DNA of 49,258 nucleotides from Ruminococcus sp. (GCA_023663235.1 JAMPHW010000001.1:138837-188094); one strand, 5' to 3'. Counted from the stretch's first letter, positions 31,952 to 40,317 are shown. Made by a program: numbers and translations. The notes: a model not told the origin generated them from the letters alone.

Positions 31952-32587
31952 TTATTTATTATCGCAGTTAATTAAATTATTATTTAATTTTTCTATGTTA
32001 GATCTGATTGATAAAAGATGAGGGATATTACTTGTAATTTCTACTTCATCAATTTTATTTATAGTAGAATCTAATGGTAATATTTTTTGATCATATAAGT
32101 TTTGATTTAATAAATTATGTATATTGCTGATTTTATTAGCTACATAATTTTCAAAATAATATAAGGTCCATACGTTTTTTGATTTGGAATATTTTAATTC
32201 GTAAATTGATTCTAGTTCATCTTTGATACTAACTTCTTCTAGATTAAATGTTTTTTTAAATTCATTTATTAAAAGGTCAATTCTTTTTTCTTTAGTGTAT
32301 CCTTTTTCTTGTTCATATACTTTTTGATATGTGGATTGGTATTCATTTATTAATTCTTTGTATGTTGGGTTTTCATTATTAAAATTATAATTATCGATTG
32401 TAAATTTATGATTTAATTCATAAAACGGATAAAGACAGTTCCATGTATCAGGATTAGTATTATAGACAATAATACCATTTTTATTTTTGTAATTAATATT
32501 AGTATATAGATTTAAAGCACTATCAAGTCTAGTTGGTATCATATTTTTAGGAACTTTTTCATTTAATATTTCTTTGGTTATTATCAT
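31952..32587 (-). CDS. Hypothetical protein, 211 aa, in operon with the EEP gene
   Basis: No family recognised. The protein is soluble and rich in Asn, Lys, Glu and Tyr (GYTKEKRIDLLINEFKKTF, NVWTLYYFENYVANKISNI), with no transmembrane segment or cysteine cluster. It starts MIITKEILNEKVPKNMIPTR behind AGAGAGAA. Being 14 bases upstream of an EEP nuclease/phosphatase gene, it is probably a functional partner; nothing in its sequence says which. Confidence 0.6.
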   Translation of the reverse strand: MIITKEILNEKVPKNMIPTRLDSALNLYTNINYKNKNGIIVYNTNPDTWNCLYPFYELNHKFTIDNYNFNNENPTYKELINEYQSTYQKVYEQEKGYTKEKRIDLLINEFKKTFNLEEVSIKDELESIYELKYSKSKNVWTLYYFENYVANKISNIHNLLNQNLYDQKILPLDSTINKIDEVEITSNIPHLLSIRSNIEKLNNNLINCDNK

Positions 32588-32656
32588 GTGTATTCTCTCT
32601 TTCTTAATATAATTATACTATTTTATATGATTATTTTATAGGTATTTATAGAAAAA

Positions 32657-33523
32657 TTAATTATATTTTGAATTACCTTTTTTTGAATTAAGATTTTTAC
32701 ATATCTTTAATTTATAAATCTTGTCTTCAAATTTTATAAATAAATCATTCATTTGATCATTATAAAATAAAATAATTTCTTCATTTTTTTTGATTTTATT
32801 ATTTGATTTTATAATATATCTAACATTTTTAAATTGAATAATATTTTCTTTAATTGTTTTTCTCTTTTTTGAATTATAGAAATCTTCCTTATCTATATAA
32901 GTTGCTTTATAACTAATAATTTTATTATTTGTATGTAAGTTATTAAAAACATTTCTATATATGGATTTAAAGGGGATAATGCTCACATTATATTTATTTA
33001 ATAAAGTAAGTATTTCTTTAGGAATGTTTATAAAAAAGTTAACAAAAGAAATATTATTTGGTGTTCCAAAATTATTAAGAATAAAAAAGAATATTCTTTT
33101 GAAACTATTTTTATCGTTTTTTAAACTGTCAAAATAAAATAATATACTTTCGGTTTTATAATCTATTATCTCAAAATAGTATTTACCTTTATTTTTAATT
33201 TTTCTAATAATTACTATCTCTTCATTTCTTTTGGCTTTATTTAACATTTTACAAAGTGTAGAATAACTAATATTATATTCAAGTTCATTATCATAAAAAT
33301 CTTTGTATGATTTATATCTACTTTTTAAATAATTAGTTATAATTTCATTTTGAATATATGATTTATCATTATTTTTTAAAGTATAGTTGTTTTTTTTAAA
33401 ATTAGAATTAATACGTATCAAAGATTTAGGATGATATCCAGTTAAAGAGGCAAGTTCTTTATAAGTATAATTGCCTTTATTTTTTAATAATTCAATTAAT
33501 CTTTTTTGAGATACTTTTTTCAT
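32657..33523 (-). CDS. DNA-binding protein resembling an ISNCY-type transposase
   Basis: 288 residues. The N-terminus is a helix-turn-helix (KRLIELLKNKGNYTYKELA, LTGYHPKSLIRINSNFKK). Next comes KSRYKSYKDFYDNELEYNIS, YSTLCKMLNKA, laid out like the second HTH of ISNCY transposases. The later part (FEIIDYKTESILFYFDSL, ILNNFGTPNNISF, LTLLNKYNVSIIPFKSIYRN) follows the order of their catalytic core, yet the expected second and third acidic residues are not clear. It may be a decayed or repurposed transposase. No terminal inverted repeats were found around it. Moderate to low certainty. Confidence 0.4.
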   Translation of the reverse strand: MKKVSQKRLIELLKNKGNYTYKELASLTGYHPKSLIRINSNFKKNNYTLKNNDKSYIQNEIITNYLKSRYKSYKDFYDNELEYNISYSTLCKMLNKAKRNEEIVIIRKIKNKGKYYFEIIDYKTESILFYFDSLKNDKNSFKRIFFFILNNFGTPNNISFVNFFINIPKEILTLLNKYNVSIIPFKSIYRNVFNNLHTNNKIISYKATYIDKEDFYNSKKRKTIKENIIQFKNVRYIIKSNNKIKKNEEIILFYNDQMNDLFIKFEDKIYKLKICKNLNSKKGNSKYN

Positions 33524-33628
33524 ATGGGCTTATTATAGCATAGTCAAGGTAACATTAAAATACTATTTTTACTTTTTTGATATAAATACTATATGTTTGT
33601 TAAAATGATAAAGGAAGGAAAGATTCTT

Positions 33629-34180
33629 GTGAATAAAGAAGTGAGAACTGTTGCGTTTGATTTAGGTGGAGTTTTGGCTTATCAAGATTTATTTATATTA
33701 ACAGAAGAAGAACTATTTTTATTAAAAATATTTATGAATAGGAATAAGTGTGTTAATAGGGAACTATTAGAATATGCAAAAAGTAAGATAGAGGAAATAT
33801 ATCTAAAAATACATAAATTAAATAATACTGCTATTTCTACTTTAGAAATGCTACATCAAGATGGAATTAGACCTTCTATTTGGACAAATAACATAAAAGA
33901 GATTAATGCTTGGTTTGAAGAAGTTGGTATATATAAATATATAAGAAGAGAGGATATTATTAATTCAATCTATTTAGGGGTTGATAAACCTAATATAAAT
34001 TTTTATTATAAGGCCTTAACGCTTTTAAAAAATAATCCAAGAGAGGTGTTATTTTTAGATGATAATTACCAGAATGTTTTAAATGCTATAAAATGTGGAA
34101 TAATTGGAAAAGAATATAATATGAAAGACAGTCTAGAAGAAACGGTAAAAAGAGAAATAAAAAGGAGTAGATTACAATGA
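33629..34180 (+). CDS. HAD-superfamily hydrolase
   Basis: 184 residues from GTG 33629, which follows GGAAGGAAAG at a normal distance; the open frame upstream includes an ATG at 33593 without a ribosome site. HAD motifs are present: FDLGGVLA (motif I, but with Gly-Gly in place of the second Asp of D-x-D), WTNN (motif II), DKPN (III) and VLFLDDNYQNV (IV). Loss of the second Asp makes true phosphatase activity uncertain, though this F-D-L-G-G-V form is common in the sub-family. The last bases overlap the phosphotransferase gene (ATGA), so the two act together. Confidence 0.75.
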   Translation: MNKEVRTVAFDLGGVLAYQDLFILTEEELFLLKIFMNRNKCVNRELLEYAKSKIEEIYLKIHKLNNTAISTLEMLHQDGIRPSIWTNNIKEINAWFEEVGIYKYIRREDIINSIYLGVDKPNINFYYKALTLLKNNPREVLFLDDNYQNVLNAIKCGIIGKEYNMKDSLEETVKREIKRSRLQ

Positions 34181-36069
34181 AAATAATTGAATTAGGGAAA
34201 GGTACAAATTATCATAATGGTAAAGCCGGTAATCTTAATAATTTATATAATGCTTTTAACATAGCTAGAGGCTTTATACTTCCAAATAGTTTTTTCTTAG
34301 AATTTTTAGAAATTAATAATATATCGTTAAGTGATAATTTAAATACTATTAAAACAGAAATTATGAATGGTATTTTTCCTGAAGAAAATAAATTATTAGA
34401 TTATTACAAGAAAAATAAATATAAAAAGGTAATTGTGAGATCAAGTGCATATTTAGAAGATAGTAATAATTTTTCTTTTGCAGGCCAATTTGAATCTTTT
34501 ACAAATACAGATATTAGTTCTTTGATTGTAAATATTAAAAAATGTTTGGCATCACAATTTGAAGATAATGTGAAAGAATATTTAAAAGAAAAAAAGATAA
34601 GTTACAATTACGTTTTTGATGTTTTAATTCAAGAAATGGTTATATCAGATATTTCAGGGGTGGCTTTTTCTATTAATCCTACAAATGGAAGTGATGAAAT
34701 TTTAATAGAGGTTTCTAAAGGGCAATGTGAAGAGTTAGTTAGAGGAAATGTTTTAACCAATATTTATCATATAGATAATGAAATAAGAGGAGATGACTTG
34801 GTTTCTAAAAAACAACTCTTATTAGTTGCTGAGAATATCAATAAATTAAAAGAAATATTTAAAAAAGAGATTGAAATTGAGTTTTGTTTTAAAAATGATG
34901 TATTTTATTTATTTCAAGTAAGAGCAATTACTAAAATTTATTTTTCTTTAAATAGTTACATAAGAAAAGAATTCTGGTGTTGTTTTAAAAATAATAATTG
35001 GACTTTATTTAATAGAAGTTTGTGGATTTTAGGAGCGACTAAATATAAAAATAAGAGAATTACTAATGATGTAACAGAGGATATTACTATATATTATCCT
35101 TATAATCAAAAACAAATAAGGGGTTTTAATGGTAATCAGCTTCCTCTTGATGAAGTTACGATAAAAAATCATACTAGTTGTGATGTTGATAATTATATTA
35201 TTAAGTCTTATAGTATTTCAGATTATATAATAAAATTATCTCATACCATTGATATAAATATTGAAGATGATAATTTTCATGATTTTAACATAAATTTAAA
35301 GCATTTAATTAAGCAAAATGCTATTCTTAATTCATATGAATATTTAATTAGTTCATTAGGCAATGCTTTATATGAAAAACTAGATCAAAAAACCATTAAA
35401 AATATTGAAAAATGGCGTAATGATACCAGCAATAGTTATTTTCCTATCTATAACAAAATATTTAAATATATCCATGATAATTTTCATCTAGATATTAGTA
35501 TAGAATTATTTAAAATGTATATTCATGTTAATGAGTTAATAAGCCTTTGTAATAAAACTATAAAACCTACAACTTTAATAAATAGAATTAATAAAAGGGA
35601 AAAAGAAGGATTTATTCTTTTAAATCTTCGTAATAAAAAGTATGGTAATAAAGTTATTAATTCTAAAGAAACGATTAATATAGTTAAAGAGCGATTTAGT
35701 ATATTGCAAGGAAAAGTTGGAGAAGATATTAATTTAGATGGAATAAAAGGAAAGTCTACGTTTAAGAATGGGAAGATTATAACAGGAGAATGTATAGTGA
35801 TAAAAGATAATTGTACAAATATATCTAACTTTAATTTAAATGGGAAAATACTTGTTTGTGAAGTTACTACTGCTAAAGATATTCAATACCTAAAAAATCT
35901 TAAGGCTTTGATTGTTAATAGTGGAGGAATTTTATGTCACTCAGCGATATTTTCTAGGGAATTTAGTATTCCATGTTTGATGGGATGTAAAAATGCTACA
36001 GAGTACTTTAATTCAGGTGATTTGGTTTCTTATGATATAGATGATGAGTTTGTTAAAAAGATAAATTAG
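34177..36069 (+). CDS. PEP synthase-like phosphotransferase (ATP-binding and His-swivel domains)
   Basis: 630 residues with the three-part layout of pyruvate phosphate dikinase and rifampin phosphotransferase. The N-terminal ATP-binding domain (about 1-250) has GKAGNLNNLYN, VIVRSSAYLEDSNNFSFAGQ, VLIQEMVISDISGVAFSINP and YLFQVRAI. A middle helical domain (about 255-520) has no clear match, as in drug-specific relatives. The C-terminal swivel domain has His588 in GGILCHSAIFSREFSIPC, the phospho-carrier residue. It lacks the TIM-barrel PEP/pyruvate domain, so it is not a PPDK. It probably transfers the beta-phosphate of ATP to a small molecule. Coupled with the HAD gene by a four-base overlap. 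Confidence 0.75.
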   Translation: MKIIELGKGTNYHNGKAGNLNNLYNAFNIARGFILPNSFFLEFLEINNISLSDNLNTIKTEIMNGIFPEENKLLDYYKKNKYKKVIVRSSAYLEDSNNFSFAGQFESFTNTDISSLIVNIKKCLASQFEDNVKEYLKEKKISYNYVFDVLIQEMVISDISGVAFSINPTNGSDEILIEVSKGQCEELVRGNVLTNIYHIDNEIRGDDLVSKKQLLLVAENINKLKEIFKKEIEIEFCFKNDVFYLFQVRAITKIYFSLNSYIRKEFWCCFKNNNWTLFNRSLWILGATKYKNKRITNDVTEDITIYYPYNQKQIRGFNGNQLPLDEVTIKNHTSCDVDNYIIKSYSISDYIIKLSHTIDINIEDDNFHDFNINLKHLIKQNAILNSYEYLISSLGNALYEKLDQKTIKNIEKWRNDTSNSYFPIYNKIFKYIHDNFHLDISIELFKMYIHVNELISLCNKTIKPTTLINRINKREKEGFILLNLRNKKYGNKVINSKETINIVKERFSILQGKVGEDINLDGIKGKSTFKNGKIITGECIVIKDNCTNISNFNLNGKILVCEVTTAKDIQYLKNLKALIVNSGGILCHSAIFSREFSIPCLMGCKNATEYFNSGDLVSYDIDDEFVKKIN

Positions 36070-36194
36070 GAATTTTATTTTTTCTTTAGCTAATTATTTA
36101 TTTGGATATTCTGATAAAAATTGAAATGTGTATAGAAAGTATGATTTGATTTTCTTATGGTGTTGTGTGATTTCTATGATAATGCTTTTTTACA

Positions 36195-36220
36195 ATAAAA
36201 AACGAACTAGTAATAGTTCG
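36195..36220 (-). terminator. Chromosomal terminator, probably of the displaced tRNA-Gly gene
   Basis: On the minus strand CGAACTA, loop TTAC, TAGTTCG (36220-36203), then TTTTTTATT. It stands 6-10 bases beyond the att core, where the natural terminator of a tRNA-Gly gene would be before insertion. Confidence 0.75.
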
Positions 36221-36225
36221 ATTAA

Positions 36226-36241
36226 TCTCAATGGAGCGATT
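36226..36241. repeat. att site copy 1 (element 1 / chromosome junction)
   Basis: The plus strand reads TCTCAATGGAGC at 36226-36237, identical to 43404-43415. Read on the minus strand it is GCTCCATTGAGA; GCTCCA is the 3' end of tRNA-Gly (49195-49200). On the minus strand GTTC lies 22 bases ahead of the core, as at the second copy. Confidence 0.7.
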
Positions 36242-36298
36242 GTTTGTTAGGTTCTGAACACTTAACAAATATAAAATTCATAATTACTTGATAAATAG

Positions 36299-36327
36299 AT
36301 TATAATACTTTTTTGTGTTTAATACAA
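36299..36327 (-). promoter_or_regulatory. Outward promoter at the distal end of element 1
   Basis: On the minus strand TTGTAT (36327-36322), a 17-nt spacer and TATAAT (36304-36299). It reads out across the att core, whose near edge is 61 bases further, into the chromosomal terminator. In a circular element it would read into the 96-residue gene and the recombinase. Confidence 0.65.
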
Positions 36328-36354
36328 GAAAAATCCAAAATTTACCAAGTTTAA

Positions 36355-36383
36355 TCGACAATTTTTGCTTTTTATGGTAATAT
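36355..36383 (+). promoter_or_regulatory. Promoter of the two-gene system
   Basis: TCGACA (36355-36360), a 17-nt spacer and TGG-TAATAT with extended -10 (TAATAT 36378-36383). Confidence 0.5.
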
Positions 36384-36420
36384 AGTTGACAATTATAAAT
36401 TTTTGGGATAGTGAGAGGTT

Positions 36421-37314
36421 ATGAATAATAATTTATTTTATGGATTTAGAGGAAATATTTTATTTCCAGATCAAGCAAGTATATTTAATTTAGATTTAAA
36501 AAACGATTCTACTTCAAAGAATAAAATTTTTAGAGATTTTTTTGATATGATTGAAACTGAAAAAAAGTTTGTATCTCAATATCAAAATAGAATTTATTAT
36601 CTTATTTTTAAAAACAAATATGAAGATTTATTACACTGTAGATTAGCAAGAAAAAAACAATTTAATAAAAGAGAATTGGTAGAAAATGATATTATAGAAA
36701 CAGAGGATAATGATTATCCTTATGTAAATATTTTTATTGATTTAAACTCACAAAAATTTTTAATAGAATCTAATACTCAAGTTTTTGAAAATTACAATAC
36801 TTGTAGTACGGTTATGGAAAATATAATAAATAGCAATTTGAAAGAAAAAGATATAAGAATTGAATTGAATCCAATAATTGAAGAAGAAAATTTTTGGAAT
36901 TATTTTGATGGAAACTCTAAAATATTTAATATAGAATTTAAATTAGTTGCACCAAATATGTTTGATGCTGAAGACGATGCAAATAATTTCTTAAAAGAAG
37001 CACAAAAAAATGTAGGTTCAGATATTGTAACTTTAAATTTTTGTAATCAAGAAGGAAATTTAAATCCAAATAAGGTAGGAATTGACTCTTTTATAAAATA
37101 CATAAGTGCTGGTGGTGGAACATGGAAACTTAGGATGCTTAATTCCAATGGACAAAAACAAAGTATAAGTAGTCAACAAAAAAGTACTAAGGTAAATATT
37201 CCAATTACTTATGAAGATTTAAAAAATAGTTTATTGTCTGCAGAACAAATTAAAATAATTATTGATTCTTTTGATAAAATTGAAACTATAGAAAAATTTA
37301 GGGAGCAAGGTTAA
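36421..37314 (+). CDS. Unknown soluble protein, first gene of a two-gene system
   Basis: 297 residues, no transmembrane segment. The start ATG follows GTGAGAGG. Distinctive stretches are NNLFYGFRGNILFPDQ at the N-terminus, LLHCRLARKKQFNKRELVEND near 70-90, PYVNIFIDLNSQKFLIESN near 103-120 and FNIEFKLVAPNMFDAEDDAN near 168-187, giving an alpha/beta fold with several ferredoxin-like strand-helix units. I recognise no family with confidence. It ends one base before the start of a four-helix membrane protein, a soluble-plus-membrane pairing seen in several anti-phage systems, and lies at the end of an integrative element. The defence role is inference from layout. Confidence 0.65.
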   Translation: MNNNLFYGFRGNILFPDQASIFNLDLKNDSTSKNKIFRDFFDMIETEKKFVSQYQNRIYYLIFKNKYEDLLHCRLARKKQFNKRELVENDIIETEDNDYPYVNIFIDLNSQKFLIESNTQVFENYNTCSTVMENIINSNLKEKDIRIELNPIIEEENFWNYFDGNSKIFNIEFKLVAPNMFDAEDDANNFLKEAQKNVGSDIVTLNFCNQEGNLNPNKVGIDSFIKYISAGGGTWKLRMLNSNGQKQSISSQQKSTKVNIPITYEDLKNSLLSAEQIKIIIDSFDKIETIEKFREQG

Positions 37315-37315
37315 A

Positions 37316-37798
37316 ATGAAAAAATATTTAATTATTAGTTTATGTGTAATAATTTCGATATTAGCCTCTTTATCATATAGTAGTGATATATTTTTGACAG
37401 ACTCAAAATCTTTAATTGAAACATTGTTAACTTTATTAGGATTATGTTTTACAAGTTTCAGTTTTATATCAGCTTCAATTAACGATATTTTAAAAAAATC
37501 TAATAAAAATACTGATGAAGCTCTTAGGATAAGGTTAGATAAATTATTAGATAGTATTCAAAAAGATATACTTTTAATTTTTTATGCTACTATTGTATTA
37601 ATTATAATAAATATCTTTTGTTATTTTGATTTTCCGTTACTAAATAATCCTAGAAATCTAGATTTTGGATTATTTGTAATCCCATCGCTAAAACAATTTT
37701 CCTTAAACTTTTTAGTGTCATTTATATTTTGCTTATCTCTTTATTCTTTATATGATTTAATAAAAGCCTCTTTTATATTATTAAGAAAGTGTTACTAA
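37316..37798 (+). CDS. Small membrane protein with about four transmembrane helices
   Basis: 160 residues. Hydrophobic segments lie near 3-19, 34-54, 88-108 and 123-153, with a Lys-rich cytoplasmic loop between the second and third (DILKKSNKNTDEALRIRLDK). It is coupled to the gene before it by a one-base gap, with the ribosome site GGGAGCAAGG inside that gene. A two-plus-two helix protein after a soluble partner is a typical effector layout in abortive-infection pairs. Known families with four-helix effectors (for example Kiwa KwaA) have a different order and I could not match them. Bidirectional terminator after it. Confidence 0.65.
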   Translation: MKKYLIISLCVIISILASLSYSSDIFLTDSKSLIETLLTLLGLCFTSFSFISASINDILKKSNKNTDEALRIRLDKLLDSIQKDILLIFYATIVLIIINIFCYFDFPLLNNPRNLDFGLFVIPSLKQFSLNFLVSFIFCLSLYSLYDLIKASFILLRKCY

Positions 37799-37813
37799 TG
37801 TATTATATGTAGC

Positions 37814-37848
37814 AAAGACTATGGTAATTTTTCATAGTCTTTTATATT
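37814..37848 (+). terminator. Terminator of the two-gene system
   Basis: AAAGACTATG (37814-37823) pairs with CATAGTCTTT (37833-37842), then TTATATT. It reaches into the stop codon of the convergent gene. Confidence 0.7.
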
Positions 37849-38399
37849 ACTATTTTATTATGTTTAATCTTTTTTGCTCTTTGAAGTGCTAGTTTATACT
37901 TTTCAAGTTCTTCTAAATAAGTTTTTCTAAAATATTTTTCATTAAGCCATTTAACACCTTCAGCTTTTACATAAACTTTTCCATCCTTACAGTATTTTAG
38001 AGGATAAGAAAAACATTGTTGCATTCTATTAGTTGCTACACCAATGGTGTTTTTACTTTTTCCAAAGTATTCTCTTAGATCATATAGTGAAATATCTTCA
38101 TAATGTATTTCACTATGTTCGAGTTTAAATTCTTGTTCAAGTCTTAATATTTGTTTTTCAAAAAATGCTATTTCTAAATCCAAATAATAACCATTCTTAT
38201 TGAAATAAACTTCTTCTAAATATTCCACAAATTCCATATTTAAGTAAAGACAAATCTGATTGTTTATTGGATGTCTTAGGTAAGTCCAATCTTCAAGCGG
38301 ATGTCGTTTATAAATTTTCTTAATTATTTTCTTTAAATCATCATAAGTTAAGTTATATTTTTTAAGTGTATAGTAATTATCTTGCCATTTGAATTCCAT
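37842..38399 (-). CDS. Hypothetical protein of element 1, 185 aa
   Basis: Soluble, charged and largely helical, with no cysteines of note. It begins MEFKWQDNYYTLKKYNLTYD and includes LRHPINNQICLYLNMEFVEYLE, a probable coiled coil AFFEKQILRLEQEFKLEHSE, and YFGKSKNTIGVATNRMQQCF, which looks like a short helix-turn-helix with the recognition helix at the serine-lysine run. A strong ribosome site (AAAGGAG) precedes the start. It lies just beyond the oriT-like hairpins, so a DNA-binding accessory role is plausible; no family is recognised. Confidence 0.6.
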   Translation of the reverse strand: MEFKWQDNYYTLKKYNLTYDDLKKIIKKIYKRHPLEDWTYLRHPINNQICLYLNMEFVEYLEEVYFNKNGYYLDLEIAFFEKQILRLEQEFKLEHSEIHYEDISLYDLREYFGKSKNTIGVATNRMQQCFSYPLKYCKDGKVYVKAEGVKWLNEKYFRKTYLEELEKYKLALQRAKKIKHNKIVI

Positions 38400-38469
38400 T
38401 TATTTTCTCCTTTCTTTTGACTTTAAAACTTTGAGGTTACTTAATATATAAAAACAAACTATCAAGCAT

Positions 38470-38510
38470 GGTGTCTGCACACCCATTTTCTTGTTAGGGG
38501 ACACCCCTAA
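38470..38510. other. GC-rich double hairpin, possible oriT
   Basis: GGTGT-CTGC-ACACC (38470-38483) and TTAGGGG-ACA-CCCCTAA (38494-38510) lie 10 bases apart in an otherwise AT-rich gene-free stretch (38400-38572), followed by AAGACCCC. Paired GC-rich repeats of this kind lie near transfer origins of Gram-positive mobilisable elements. No relaxase is present in the window. Confidence 0.35.
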
Positions 38511-38572
38511 GACCCCTTAAAATTAGTCTCCGACGGATCAATTTTTTTCATAAAATTGATAAATATTATTAA

Positions 38573-38800
38573 TTATTTTTTAGTATTTCTGTTACTTATT
38601 TCTTCTGATATTTCAAATATTTTTTGAACATCTTTTTCATAATTTTTATTCTTTAATAATACTTCTAATAGAAGAAAACTTGGTATGTCTTTTGCGTTTC
38701 CTTTAAAATACTCTAATACTTGTGGTATGACTATTTCAAAGAAATAATTGATAAAATTCACCTCCTTTCGAGCAACAAAAAAGAGCAATTGCTTGCCCAA
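38573..38800 (-). CDS. Small hypothetical protein of element 1, start unresolved
   Basis: The frame ends at 38573 and encodes YFFEIVIPQVLEYFKGNAKD, SFLLLEVLLKNKNYEKDVQKI and a Lys/Asn tail. A perfect AAAGGAGG (38768-38761) stands in the frame, but the only start-like codon near it is a GTG overlapping it (38761-38759), or a rarer ATC/ATT a few codons on. The TTG at 38800 lies in the terminator stem of the previous gene and is not believable. The true product is probably about 60 residues. Function unknown. Confidence 0.4.
   Translation of the reverse strand: MGKQLLFFVARKEVNFINYFFEIVIPQVLEYFKGNAKDIPSFLLLEVLLKNKNYEKDVQKIFEISEEISNRNTKK
38776..38798 (-). terminator. Terminator of the methyltransferase operon
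   Basis: On the minus strand GGGCAA, loop GCAA, TTGCTC (38798-38783) with one G-U pair, then TTTTTT. Confidence 0.65.
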
Positions 38801-38807
38801 AATATAC

Positions 38808-39650
38808 TTATTTATTTTTAACTTTCATAACTACTACTATAGCATCTTGTAATGTTTGTTCTATTTTATCATCTATAATTTTTAATGTATTAATAGAGTA
38901 TAATTCGTCCTTTATTTCATTAAATTTATGAACTTCTAATACCTCAAAACCGATATCTCCAAAAAATTCTTTTACATGATTTATATCTTCAAACCTATCG
39001 TTTAAGTTATTTCTTGAAGTAATATTAGATACATTCTTATTAAAATCTTGAAGAGCATTGTCTTGTGATTTTATGAATTTCTTAGGTGTAACATCTGAAG
39101 TAATCCATATTCCATTATATTTGGATAGTAGATCATAAATATTTTCTGCTACCATTCTTTTTTCATCAAAACTTAAATATCTCAGTAACCCTTCATTTAT
39201 AACAGCTAAAGGTTCATTATTTTTTAAATACCTTTCACATTTATCAAAATCACTTTTTCTTAACGCATTTCCATTAAGAATATTTAAATTATGAGGAATA
39301 TTTTGCTCAATAGATTTTAATAATTCTATTTTATTTTTAGTAACATTTTCTAAATCTAATTCAATATAATCATATCCTTTTTTTGAATAGATTAATCCTC
39401 TTGAAGAATAGCCAGATGCTAACTCTAAAACTTGCTTGATATTAGTTTTATCTAAAAGCTTATTGATTAATTTATATCTTGCTTCTATTTCGGGTGCTAA
39501 GTTTTTACGTAAATCAACCTCAATATCACAATGGCTTTCTAACCAATTATATATTTCTTTTTCATAAGGAATATCTGTAAATATTCTCGGATAAGAAGTT
39601 ACGATAGCAGTGGGACTTACTTCTTTATAATCATTATCATTGATTTCCAT
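38808..39650 (-). CDS. SAM-dependent methyltransferase, leucine carboxyl methyltransferase-like
   Basis: 280 residues. The nucleotide-binding loop is QVLELASGYSSRG (near 73-85), followed by DYIELDLENV as the acidic strand end, and AVINEGLLRYLSFDEKRMVA near 150, the pattern of the PF04072/Tcmp class that methylates carboxyl or hydroxyl groups. The C-terminal part has FFGDIGFEVLEVHKFNE. The substrate is not predictable. Its start overlaps the end of the PnuC gene by 14 bases, and with the SDR gene these make a three-gene cargo operon behind the recombinase. Confidence 0.75.
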   Translation of the reverse strand: MEINDNDYKEVSPTAIVTSYPRIFTDIPYEKEIYNWLESHCDIEVDLRKNLAPEIEARYKLINKLLDKTNIKQVLELASGYSSRGLIYSKKGYDYIELDLENVTKNKIELLKSIEQNIPHNLNILNGNALRKSDFDKCERYLKNNEPLAVINEGLLRYLSFDEKRMVAENIYDLLSKYNGIWITSDVTPKKFIKSQDNALQDFNKNVSNITSRNNLNDRFEDINHVKEFFGDIGFEVLEVHKFNEIKDELYSINTLKIIDDKIEQTLQDAIVVVMKVKNK

Positions 39651-40317
39651 TGTTTGCTCCTTTCTTTGCTTCTATATTCCATTTAATTATTCCATAAACA
39701 TTAATAAGTAAGTATCCAGTAGATACTAATAACATCATAGTTGATCCTTCACCTTTATTGATAAAAGTTATAATCCAAATACTTAAATCTATAACATTAT
39801 TGATTAGCCATAACCACCATGATTCTTTAAATCTAAGTATCATAAGTATTACTCCACATAAGTTAATACAATTTGAACTTGCATCCATAAATGCTAGTCT
39901 TTGACTTGGAATTAAAGTAAGTAAATATCCCAGTAATAAACTTCCAACTATACAAGATAGTGTAATAATTATAGAATTTTTTAAAGTAAATTCTCGCACT
40001 TTTACATTATTTTCATCATTTAAATTTTTATTCCAAGTTACAAAACCTTTCACCTGAAGAGGTGAGAATATAAATATATAGAAGAAAAATATTCCATACA
40101 AATTATTTTTAAACGAAACATATCCCATTAAAAGATAATTAATTAAACCTAAAATATAATTGATTCTTTTTCCTTCACTAGCAAAATAAGCACACAATAA
40201 TCCTGTTAATAAAATAGTTCCACCAACTATAATATCATTAGAAATTATCCCTGAAACCAATGAAATTATGACACAAATACAAGAGATTATTAAATATTTT
40301 TTCCTCATAAATTTCAC
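39637..40317 (-). CDS. PnuC-family vitamin/nucleoside transporter
   Basis: 226 residues with seven membrane segments (about 8-25, 28-45, 50-65, 70-90, 112-132, 140-160, 170-215). It has the family's substrate-site pattern ESWWLWLINNVIDLSIWI and the C-terminal LINVYGIIKWN; an N-terminal RKKYL motif follows the likely start. Family members carry nicotinamide riboside (PnuC), riboflavin (PnuX) or thiamine (PnuT) by facilitated diffusion, trapped by phosphorylation. No kinase gene is beside it. It lies between SDR and methyltransferase genes in the same operon, five bases after the SDR stop. The substrate is open. Confidence 0.8.
   Translation of the reverse strand: MKFMRKKYLIISCICVIISLVSGIISNDIIVGGTILLTGLLCAYFASEGKRINYILGLINYLLMGYVSFKNNLYGIFFFYIFIFSPLQVKGFVTWNKNLNDENNVKVREFTLKNSIIITLSCIVGSLLLGYLLTLIPSQRLAFMDASSNCINLCGVILMILRFKESWWLWLINNVIDLSIWIITFINKGEGSTMMLLVSTGYLLINVYGIIKWNIEAKKGANNGNQ

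Larger units (their letters stand above)
36070..36420. other. 351-base intergenic region holding the left junction of element 1
   Basis: No gene. 36070-36194 shows nothing clear. Then come a minus-strand terminator (36195-36220), the att core (36226-36237), an outward minus-strand promoter (36299-36327) and a plus-strand promoter (36355-36383) for the two-gene system. Each is listed separately. Confidence 0.6.

Noticed and set aside
36195-36292. A pair of homologous ~100-nt small RNAs (with 43371-43471), each promoter to terminator with a GCUCCAUUGA loop
   Set aside because: The shared 12-mer is better explained as the att core, because it recurs at the tRNA-Gly end at matching spacing. Short transcripts may still exist there.
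36421-37798. Kiwa defence system
   Set aside because: Kiwa has the four-helix protein first and a DUF4868 protein second. Here the order is reversed and the soluble protein shows no match I can recognise.
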